DNA of 64,000 nucleotides from Paenibacillus cymbidii (lineage in GTDB: Bacteria > Bacillota > Bacilli > Paenibacillales > NBRC-103111). The stretch lies in NCBI RefSeq assembly GCF_004764705.1, contig NZ_SHLX01000011.1, forward strand, positions 1 through 64,000, in the 5' to 3' direction. Below the pieces are notes generated by a model. It was not told the DNA's origin, ran no database searches, and was given only the letters and a program-made list of their open reading frames with translations. Shown here in pieces: positions 57,753 through 64,000 of the stretch (the first letter of the stretch is position 1; each line of letters begins with the position of its first letter). The position numbers and the translations under genes are program-made.

Positions 57753-58859
57753 ATGAACGTGACTTACCGTTATGCCGTTGTTGGATCGGCCGAGCCGGAT
57801 CGTTGGGGAGAAGCGCTGGACCGCGTTTGCGCCCACGATGTTTACGCGACGTCGTCCTATTGCGACATCTACGAAAAGAACGGCGAAGGAAGCGCCAAGC
57901 TTTTCGTTTACGAACAGGAGGACCGGATCGTCGTGTACCCGTTTCTGCTGCGTCCGCTGGCCGGTTTGCCGGCGTACGAGCGGCTGGCGCCGGGGGAGAT
58001 GTGGTACGACGCGTCGACGCCTTACGGGTACGGCGGTCCGCTTACGAACGAAACCGATCTGCAGCGGCGCAAGGAGCTGCTCCGCCAATTCGACGCCGCC
58101 TTCGACCGGTATTGCCGGGAAACGCGCATCGTCTCCGAATTCGTGCGGTTTCATCCGCTGCTGCCGGAAGGCCTCGACTACGAGGCGGTGCAGCCGGCGT
58201 TCGTGCGCAACACGATTGCGATCGACCTGCGGGGAAGCGAGGAGGACATTCTGGCGGCCTATTCGCGCGACAACCGCAACCGGATCCGCCGGGCGCTCAA
58301 GGAAGGGCTGGCCGTCGTCCGTTCCGATCCCCGCCGCATGGACAACTTGCTGGCGCTGTATTACGGCACGATGGACAAGAAGGAAGCCAGCGACTACTAC
58401 TACTTCAGCGAAACGTTTTTTCGCAACACGGTCGATTTCCTCGCTGGCCGCATCGAGCTGTTCGAAGTGACGTGCGACGGGCGCACGATCGCCTCCGCGC
58501 TGTTCATGCACGGCAGCCCTTATGCCCATTATCATTTGATGGGATCGGACAAGGCCTATCTGCGGTTCGCTCCGATCAACCTGCTTATTCACACCGCCGC
58601 CATGTGGCTGAAGTCGATTGGCTGCACCCATCTGCATTTGGGCGGCGGTTATACCGGCAACGACAATTTGTACCGGTTCAAGCGCAGCTTCAACGAACGG
58701 GAAGCCGTGTCGTTCCACGTCGGCACCCGGGTGCGCGACGCGGATAAATACCGTCTGCTTGCGGCAAACGTTCCAGGCGCGGCGGCTGCGGCGGACGGCT
58801 ACTTCCCGGCATATCGGCGGATTGCCGAGGTTCCGGCTGAACTGGCGGCATCCGAGTAA
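57753..58859 (+). CDS. FemAB/GNAT-like acyltransferase
   Basis: A 368-residue protein with two GNAT-like halves, as in FemAB-type enzymes. Marks are LRGSEEDILAAYSRDNRNRIRRALKE, the Asp-rich GTMDKKEASDYYYFSE region and a C-terminal HLHLGGGYTGNDNLYRFKRSFN motif. In EPS clusters such proteins add an amino acid or acyl group to a sugar amine. It begins seven bp after the priming transferase stop with GGGAGG upstream. Aminoacyl versus acyl donor is open. Confidence 0.8.
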   Translation: MNVTYRYAVVGSAEPDRWGEALDRVCAHDVYATSSYCDIYEKNGEGSAKLFVYEQEDRIVVYPFLLRPLAGLPAYERLAPGEMWYDASTPYGYGGPLTNETDLQRRKELLRQFDAAFDRYCRETRIVSEFVRFHPLLPEGLDYEAVQPAFVRNTIAIDLRGSEEDILAAYSRDNRNRIRRALKEGLAVVRSDPRRMDNLLALYYGTMDKKEASDYYYFSETFFRNTVDFLAGRIELFEVTCDGRTIASALFMHGSPYAHYHLMGSDKAYLRFAPINLLIHTAAMWLKSIGCTHLHLGGGYTGNDNLYRFKRSFNEREAVSFHVGTRVRDADKYRLLAANVPGAAAAADGYFPAYRRIAEVPAELAASE

Positions 58860-58909
58860 GCGTTTGGAACGGCCTCAACAAGCACCACAATATAAAAAGG
58901 ATCAGGTGA

Positions 58910-60094
58910 ATGACGGTGGACTACGAGAATCGGATCTATTTGTCGCCTCCCCACATCGGCAGCGACGAGCTGCTGCTCGTAGGCGATGCGATCGCCACGA
59001 ACTGGATCGCCCCGCTCGGTCCGCATGTCGAAGCGTTCGAGGCGGAGGCGGCCGCATGCGTCGGCGCAACCGGCGCGGTTGCGCTCAGCTCGGGCACGGC
59101 GGCGATCCATTTGGCCCTGCGCATTCTCGGCATCGGCAGCGGCGATGTGGTGTTCTGCTCCTCGCTCACGTTCGTGGCGAGCGCGAATCCGATATTGTAC
59201 CAGGGAGCGATGCCGGTATTTATCGATTCGGAGCCGGAATCGTGGAACATGTCGCCGCCCGCGCTGGAGCGGGCGCTGCGCGATTACGCCGCGCGGGGAA
59301 TGGTGCCGAAAGCGATCGTTGCGGTCAATCTGTACGGGCAAAGCGCCGACTACGACCGGCTGCTTGCCATCGCCGGCCGTTACGGCGTGCCGGTCGTCGA
59401 AGACGCGGCGGAATCGCTCGGCGCCACCTATCGCGGCCAAATGTCGGGCACGCTCGGCACGCTCGGCGTGTATTCGTTCAACGGCAACAAAATCATTACG
59501 ACGTCAGGCGGCGGCATGCTCGTTTCGGACGACCCGAAGCTGCTGCGGGAAGCGCGTTTCCTCGCGGCGCAGGCCCGCGACCCGGCGGTCCACTACCAGC
59601 ACAGCATGCTCGGCTACAATTACCGGCTCAGCAACGTGCTGGCGGCCATCGGGCGGGGGCAGCTCCGGCAGCTGGATGACCGGATCGAACGCAGGCGGGC
59701 GATTCACCGCCGGTACGAAGCGGCGCTGTCGCGTTATCCGGGCGTCGCCTTCATGCCGGAAGCGGCTTACGGCCGGAGCAACCGCTGGCTGACGACGATC
59801 ACCGTCGATCCGGCGATTGCCGGCATTACGCGCGACACGATATTGCGCGAACTGACGGCGCGCAATATCGAAGCGCGGCCGGTGTGGAAGCCGCTGCATC
59901 TGCAGCCGCTGTTTGCCGGCGCGCCCAGCTTCGATCACGGCCCCGAAGGCAACACGGCGGAGCGGCTGTTCGATTGCGGCCTGTGTCTGCCTTCCGGATC
60001 GGGCCTGACGCCGGAGGAGCAGCAGCGCGTCATCGACGGCATCGCTTGCTGCCTGAGCGGCGCCGGCGCAGGCCGACTGGCCAGGAGAGATTAG
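58910..60094 (+). CDS. DegT/DnrJ/EryC1-type sugar aminotransferase, third copy
   Basis: A 394-residue PLP enzyme with Lys194 in YSFNGNKIITTSGGG. The start IYLSPPHIGSDELLLVGDAIATNWIAPLG is characteristic of the PglE/PglC-linked bacillosamine pathway aminotransferases. Together with the second priming transferase and the FemAB-like gene next door, it points to an N-acylated 4-amino-4,6-dideoxy sugar at the base of the repeat unit. The ATG has AGGTG upstream. It is the third member of this family in the locus; the three differ from each other throughout. Confidence 0.9.
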   Translation: MTVDYENRIYLSPPHIGSDELLLVGDAIATNWIAPLGPHVEAFEAEAAACVGATGAVALSSGTAAIHLALRILGIGSGDVVFCSSLTFVASANPILYQGAMPVFIDSEPESWNMSPPALERALRDYAARGMVPKAIVAVNLYGQSADYDRLLAIAGRYGVPVVEDAAESLGATYRGQMSGTLGTLGVYSFNGNKIITTSGGGMLVSDDPKLLREARFLAAQARDPAVHYQHSMLGYNYRLSNVLAAIGRGQLRQLDDRIERRRAIHRRYEAALSRYPGVAFMPEAAYGRSNRWLTTITVDPAIAGITRDTILRELTARNIEARPVWKPLHLQPLFAGAPSFDHGPEGNTAERLFDCGLCLPSGSGLTPEEQQRVIDGIACCLSGAGAGRLARRD

Positions 60095-60105
60095 GGGGGC
60101 GCAAG

Positions 60106-60285
60106 GTGGCGAAACGGTTCAGCAAGCAACAGGAACGAAGCTTGTTTCGCGAGTTGGAGGAATTTGTCCGTATGGCGCAGACGAGCCGGGCCCGCGAGAT
60201 CAGCCCGTTCGTCGCCGACTTGAAGGACCGGCTGCTGAAGCATCTGGGGCGGGAAACGACGAATCGTGCGGCAGCCGGCAAATAG
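60106..60285 (+). CDS. Small basic protein between aminotransferase and acyltransferase
   Basis: A 59-residue protein, basic at both ends (VAKRFSKQQERSLF ... LLKHLGRETTNRAAAGK). It starts with GTG at 60106 after a G-rich ribosome site, 11 bp after the aminotransferase stop, and is followed 19 bp later by the next gene. The tight packing favours a real gene. No family recognised. Confidence 0.5.
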   Translation: MAKRFSKQQERSLFRELEEFVRMAQTSRAREISPFVADLKDRLLKHLGRETTNRAAAGK

Positions 60286-60304
60286 CAGAGGAGATGATAC
60301 TGGT

Positions 60305-61432
60305 ATGGCCAAACCGAAGGTGCTGCTCGACGAGCTGTTCATGCTGCGGAGCGTCGCTTGCCTCAGCATCCTGCTGCTGCACTGCATCGACCGCATTTAT
60401 GACGATGCGGGCTCCGGGCTGCATATGTTCACCGTGCTGCTCACATTCGGCACACCGACGTTCGTGCTGATCTCGGAACTGATTTTGTCCCGCTCCTATC
60501 CCGAACGGACACCCAAGCGCTTCTGGGCGAAACGGCTGCAGTTTCTGCTGCTGCCCTACGTGCTGTTCGGCGTCTTCTATGCCGCGATGAAAGCGGCTGA
60601 ACAAAGCGTGTCGGACGGAACGGCGTTCGCTCCGCTGTTCCGCGATCTGGCGCTGAGGCACGTGCTGTTGGGCGATTATCACGGCTACTTCATTATCATT
60701 ATTTTCCAATTTTACTTGCTGCATATGCTGTTCCAACGCGTGATCGCCAAGCTTCATCCGGCGTTCGTACTGATCGGCGCGCTGTTGATCCAGGAGCTGT
60801 ACCTGGCATTTTTCAACTTTACTTCCCCGATGGATATACCGAACGCGGCTTACATCTGGGACAAAGGGTACTGGCTGCCGTGCCTCGGCTGGCTGTTTTA
60901 TTTTACCGTCGCCTACTATTGCGGCCGGCAGTACGACAAGATCAAGGAGTGGCTGCGCAGCCGCACGCTGACGCTGGGGTTGCTGACGATTGCTGCGGCC
61001 GCGCTGCCGGCCGGATTGCTCGCGAACGGGACGCTGCTGGCGGAATCGTCCAAACGCTTCGACATGCTGCCGTTTACGCTCGTGGCCGCCGCTTTCGTGC
61101 TGTCCTTGGCGCTTCGCCTGAAGCGGGTGCCGTCGCCGTTCGTCTGGATCAGCCGGTATTCGTTCGGCATTTATTTGTTCCACCCGCTATATTTGGCATT
61201 CCTGATCGTGGCGGTCAAAAAAGTGCCGATACTCGCGCACAATGTCCTTGGCGTCGTGTTCCTGTTCGCCGTGACGCTGCCGCTGTCGGTATTTTCCCTT
61301 TATGTGCTGAACAAGGTGAGCTGGGGGCCGTATTTGGTCGGCAAAGTCGGCATTGGCAGAGACGGGGAGGAAAAGCGGAAGAAAATAGTTGACACGATAC
61401 ATAATGTATCATATGATAGCGGTAAGATTTGA
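60305..61432 (+). CDS. Acyltransferase family 3 membrane protein
   Basis: A 375-residue enzyme of the OafA/WecH type with about ten membrane segments. The family marks are LDELFMLRSVACLSILLLHCIDR near the start with the catalytic His, the R-x10-H type pattern and a late WISRYSFGIYLFHPLYL segment. It adds acetyl or another acyl group to a polymer sugar. The ATG at 60305 has GAGGAG upstream. The last 15 residues (VDTIHNVSYDSGKI) are encoded by promoter D and its first operator, so the gene's 3' end and the next promoter share sequence. Confidence 0.87.
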   Translation: MAKPKVLLDELFMLRSVACLSILLLHCIDRIYDDAGSGLHMFTVLLTFGTPTFVLISELILSRSYPERTPKRFWAKRLQFLLLPYVLFGVFYAAMKAAEQSVSDGTAFAPLFRDLALRHVLLGDYHGYFIIIIFQFYLLHMLFQRVIAKLHPAFVLIGALLIQELYLAFFNFTSPMDIPNAAYIWDKGYWLPCLGWLFYFTVAYYCGRQYDKIKEWLRSRTLTLGLLTIAAAALPAGLLANGTLLAESSKRFDMLPFTLVAAAFVLSLALRLKRVPSPFVWISRYSFGIYLFHPLYLAFLIVAVKKVPILAHNVLGVVFLFAVTLPLSVFSLYVLNKVSWGPYLVGKVGIGRDGEEKRKKIVDTIHNVSYDSGKI

Positions 61433-61445
61433 TACATAATGTAAC
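61389..61445 (+). promoter_or_regulatory. Operator-promoter D, within the end of the acyltransferase gene
   Basis: TTGACA (61389-61394), operator GATACATAATGTATC (61396-61410) in the spacer and TATGAT (61412-61417) as -10 at 17 bp. A second operator GATACATAATGTAAC lies at 61431-61445. It starts inside the acyltransferase coding sequence (stop at 61430-61432) and precedes the GT4-GT2 gene at 61472. Confidence 0.82.
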
Positions 61446-61471
61446 AACGGTAAAGGAAAGGAGCCTTCGTC

Positions 61472-63745
61472 ATGAAAATTTGCCACCTGACATCGGTGCA
61501 CCATTATCCCGATCCGCGCATCTTTTTCAAGCAATGCCGTTCGCTAGCCGCATTTGGCCATGAGGTTCATCTGGTAACGACCGGCGCGGAAGACGGCGAG
61601 CGGGACGGGGTGCGCGTGCACGGGGTCGCGGCGGCGAAAGGCGGCAGGCTGTCGCGGTTCACCGGGACGATGCGGCGCGTATACCGCGAAGCGATCCGCA
61701 TCGACGCCGACGCGTATCACTTTCACGATCCGGAGCTGATTCCGGTCGGGCTGCTGCTGAAGCGGCGGGGCAAAGCGGTGCTGTACGACGTGCACGAAGA
61801 CGTTCCGCGCGACATCATGCTCAAGAAGTGGATTCCGCGGCCGATTCGCGGCCTTGTCAGCGCCGGCGTCGCCCGGCTGGAGGCGTTTGCGGCGCGGCGG
61901 TTCGACGCTATCGTGACGGCGACGCCGAAGATCAACGAGCGGTTCCAGACGTACAACCCGCGTTCGGTCAACCTCAACAATTTTCCGCTGCTGGAGGAGT
62001 TGAAGTTTACCGGCGAATTTTCCGACAAACGTGATGATACAATTTGTTACGTCGGATATATTACGGAAATCCGCGGTATTTTCCAGATGGTGGAAGCCGT
62101 GGGCAAAGCGGAGGCGCGGCTGCTGCTTGGCGGCAAGTTTTCGTATCCGGAAGAGCGGCGGCGCGCCGGCGAGCTGCCGGGCTGGGAGCGGGTCGAGTAT
62201 ATCGGCTGGCTCGGGCGCGACGAAGTGGCGCGGACATTGTCCGCAGCCAGCGCCGGGCTTGTCGTGCTGCACCCGACGGATACGTTCGTCGAATCGCTGC
62301 CGGTCAAGCTGTTCGAATACATGGCGGCCGGCATCCCGGTGATCGCCTCGCATTTTCCGCTCTGGAAACAAATCGTCGAAGGAAGCGACTGCGGCATTTG
62401 CGTCGATCCGCTGAACGCGGACGACATCGCCTGGGCGATCCGCCGCATCGTCGCCAATCCGGAAGAGGCGCGGCGGCTTGGGCGCAACGGCAGGGAAGCG
62501 GCCGAACGGCGGTACAACTGGGAACAGGAAGCGCTCAAGCTGCGGCGGCTGTACGACCATTTGCAGGCGCGGCTCGGCGGCGGCGCGGAAACGAGCGGCG
62601 AAGCCGAACGGGAAGTTGCGGCGGTGTCCGCTTCGGCGCTGGAGCCGGGCGCCGCAACGGCCGGGCCGGCTCCGGCCAGTCCCGCCGTTACGGTGACGAT
62701 TCCCGTGTTTAATGAAGCGAAGCACATTCGCGCCGCCCTGACGAGCGTGGCCCTTCAGGACTACTCCGGCCCGATCGAAATGGTAGTCGTCGACGGGGCT
62801 TCCACCGACGGCACGGCGGACATCGTCCGGGAAATCGCCGCCAGCCTGCCGCCTTCGCGCACGTTGCGGCTATTGCGCAACGAAAGCCGCCATATCCCGG
62901 TTTCGCTCAACATGGCTTGTGCGGCCGCCGGCGCCGACTTGCTGCTGCGGCTCGACGGCCATTCGATTGCGCCGCCGGGCTGGGTGCGCGAAACGGTGGC
63001 GACGCTGGCGCGGTTCGACTACAAAGGCGTCTGCGGCGGCAGATGGCAAATCGAACCCGGCGCCGATACGACGCAAGCGGCGGCGATTGCGGCCGGGGTC
63101 AGCCATCGCTTCGGCATCGGCGGCGCGTTATACCGCGTGCACGACGGCGGGGACAACGCGCTGCAGCATGTCGACACGGTGCCGTTCGGCTGTTTTGCGG
63201 CGGACGTCTGGCGCAAGCTGAACGGCTACGACGAAACGCTGCTTGCCGACGAGGACACCGACTTCAATTTCCGCGCGCGGCAAAAAGGGCTTCCGATGAC
63301 GCTCAACCCGGCGATCGTGTTCCGCTATTTTGCCCGGCCGACGCTGCGTGCGCTCGGGAAGCAGTACGGCCGCTACGGCTTCTGGTCGGCCAAGTCGCTG
63401 CTCAAGCACAAGCGGCCGCCTTCGCCGCGCAAGCTGGCGCCGATCGGCCTGATTGCCGCGCTTGCGGCATTGACCGCGCTCGATGTCCGGCTCGGCGCCG
63501 CGCTGCTGCTGCTGTACGCGGCGGCCGCGACCGGCGCGGCATGCGCGGAAGCCGCCGCGCGCGGCCGCGGACTCGTGTTTGCCTTGCGCCTGGCCTGCGT
63601 GTTCCCGGTGCTTCATTTCGCTTACGGGTTCGGCAATCTCGCCGGCTACTTGTCGGCCCTCCGCCCGCGGTTCGGACGCAAGTCCCGCATGCCGCATGCG
63701 GAAAGCGTCAGCGCGCGAGGTCGTTCCTCCGAAAGCAACCTGTAA
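61472..63745 (+). CDS. Fused glycosyltransferase (GT4 and GT2)
   Basis: A 757-residue two-domain enzyme. Residues 1-370 are a GT4 domain (ICHLTSVHHYPDPRIFFKQC, ADAYHFHDPELIPVG, VLHPTDTFVESLPVKLFEYMAAGIPVIAS). A linker of about 35 residues rich in Ala/Glu/Pro follows. Residues 405-660 are a GT2 domain of the ExoA/succinoglycan type (VTVTIPVFNEAKHIRAALTS, DGASTDGTADIV, LLLRLDGHS with the metal-binding region, ADEDTDFNFRARQ). Two to three C-terminal hydrophobic segments anchor it. It could add two sugars in sequence. The ATG has GGAGCC upstream. An EPS-type operator lies at 62036-62050 within it. Confidence 0.88.
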   Translation: MKICHLTSVHHYPDPRIFFKQCRSLAAFGHEVHLVTTGAEDGERDGVRVHGVAAAKGGRLSRFTGTMRRVYREAIRIDADAYHFHDPELIPVGLLLKRRGKAVLYDVHEDVPRDIMLKKWIPRPIRGLVSAGVARLEAFAARRFDAIVTATPKINERFQTYNPRSVNLNNFPLLEELKFTGEFSDKRDDTICYVGYITEIRGIFQMVEAVGKAEARLLLGGKFSYPEERRRAGELPGWERVEYIGWLGRDEVARTLSAASAGLVVLHPTDTFVESLPVKLFEYMAAGIPVIASHFPLWKQIVEGSDCGICVDPLNADDIAWAIRRIVANPEEARRLGRNGREAAERRYNWEQEALKLRRLYDHLQARLGGGAETSGEAEREVAAVSASALEPGAATAGPAPASPAVTVTIPVFNEAKHIRAALTSVALQDYSGPIEMVVVDGASTDGTADIVREIAASLPPSRTLRLLRNESRHIPVSLNMACAAAGADLLLRLDGHSIAPPGWVRETVATLARFDYKGVCGGRWQIEPGADTTQAAAIAAGVSHRFGIGGALYRVHDGGDNALQHVDTVPFGCFAADVWRKLNGYDETLLADEDTDFNFRARQKGLPMTLNPAIVFRYFARPTLRALGKQYGRYGFWSAKSLLKHKRPPSPRKLAPIGLIAALAALTALDVRLGAALLLLYAAAATGAACAEAAARGRGLVFALRLACVFPVLHFAYGFGNLAGYLSALRPRFGRKSRMPHAESVSARGRSSESNL
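62036..62050. promoter_or_regulatory. Operator G inside the fused glycosyltransferase gene
   Basis: GATACAATTTGTTAC fits the GWTAC-N5-GTAWC family with the same AATTT centre as the first operator of promoter A. It is about 560 bp into the gene, without promoter boxes. Confidence 0.4.
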
Positions 63746-63803
63746 TGCGGTTCGCCTTCCTTTCGCAAGGCGGCGTCCGTTACATCTGTGGGAGGCGATA
63801 TTC

Positions 63804-64000
63804 ATGATTACGCCCGCAACGACCATGCAAAACCGCCTCGAAGAAATTGCGGCACTGCGCTGCATCGGCATCATTCTGGTCGTGCTCGGGCATTCGTTTC
63901 CGGTCGATCCCGGATCCGGTTCCGTCTGGATTTACCGCTATATCGGCAGCATCGATATGCCGCTGTTCATGTGCATTTCCGGCTACCTGTTCCGGTTTAC
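63804..64000 (+). CDS. Acyltransferase family 3 protein, 5' part only
   Basis: The first 65 codons of a gene that runs past the window. The start reads MITPATTMQNRLEEIAALRC and continues GIILVVLGHSFPVDPGSG, then VWIYRYIGSIDMPLFMCISGYLF, which is the typical first part of the OafA/NodX acyltransferases, with the catalytic His in LGHSF. The ATG follows GGGAGGCG. It adds a second acyltransferase to the locus. Only the N-terminus can be judged. Confidence 0.75.
   Translation, partial: MITPATTMQNRLEEIAALRCIGIILVVLGHSFPVDPGSGSVWIYRYIGSIDMPLFMCISGYLFRF

Overview
The window looks like chromosomal DNA of a GC-rich, endospore-forming type Bacillota, most likely Paenibacillaceae (Paenibacillus/Cohnella-like). 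This rests on AGGAGG-type ribosome sites, SigA promoters, a Lpl-type sugar ABC transporter beside a membrane-bound AraC sensor-regulator, a SigI/RsgI pair, a CcpA-type cre site and a long exopolysaccharide locus. No phage, tRNA, rRNA, transposase or CRISPR array was seen. The genus call is inference from gene content.

Layout. 1-3.2 kb: a hairpin array, a PLP aminotransferase and leuB. 3.3-12.6 kb: a catabolic block with a cre site, two sugar permeases, a lipoprotein binding protein, a sialidase-like propeller protein, an AraC-type membrane sensor and two Fe(II)/2-oxoglutarate (PhyH) dioxygenases. 12.7-22.8 kb: housekeeping and small genes (gcvH, a GH15 glucoamylase-like enzyme, sigI-rsgI, two aldo/keto reductases, a sulfite-oxidase-like protein, a VOC protein). 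23.5-26.7 kb: a cytosolic histidine kinase and an OmpR/histidine-kinase pair. 26.8-28.6 kb: a zinc-ribbon protein and a nucleotide-sugar dehydrogenase. 28.6-30.1 kb: a MerR/VOC pair. 30.3-37.3 kb: a five-gene operon of binding lipoprotein, ATPase, MacA-like adaptor, FtsX-type permease and a second ATPase with an AbrB-like tail. 37.3-39.7 kb: hairpin arrays, a HEAT protein, a MITE-like element and a SinR-like regulator. 39.7 kb to the end: the exopolysaccharide (EPS) locus, entirely on the plus strand and running off the right edge.

The EPS locus has the parts of a Wzx/Wzy-type pathway: PilZ-like protein, glycosyltransferases, XRE regulator, HprK-like kinase with PqqD partner, Wzz-like protein, tyrosine kinase, CapD-type dehydratase, oxidoreductase, three DegT-type aminotransferases, UDP-sugar dehydrogenase, flippase, ligase/polymerase, epimerase, two priming transferases, FemAB-like transferase and two acyltransferases. 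Together they suggest a polymer carrying amino sugars, uronic acids and acyl groups.

The strongest new signal is regulatory. A 15-bp palindrome (GWTAC-N5-GTAWC) recurs at four promoters with identical geometry: one copy fills the 17-bp spacer between TTGACA and the -10 box, and a second lies about 33 bp downstream. It also occurs upstream of the 27.2-kb dehydrogenase and inside two EPS genes. Two XRE regulators with nearly identical recognition helices are encoded next to these sites and are the obvious candidate repressors. A second strong signal is a family of intergenic hairpin arrays built on a 51-bp period at four places, two of which share the same 51/62/52 spacing although their spacer sequences differ.
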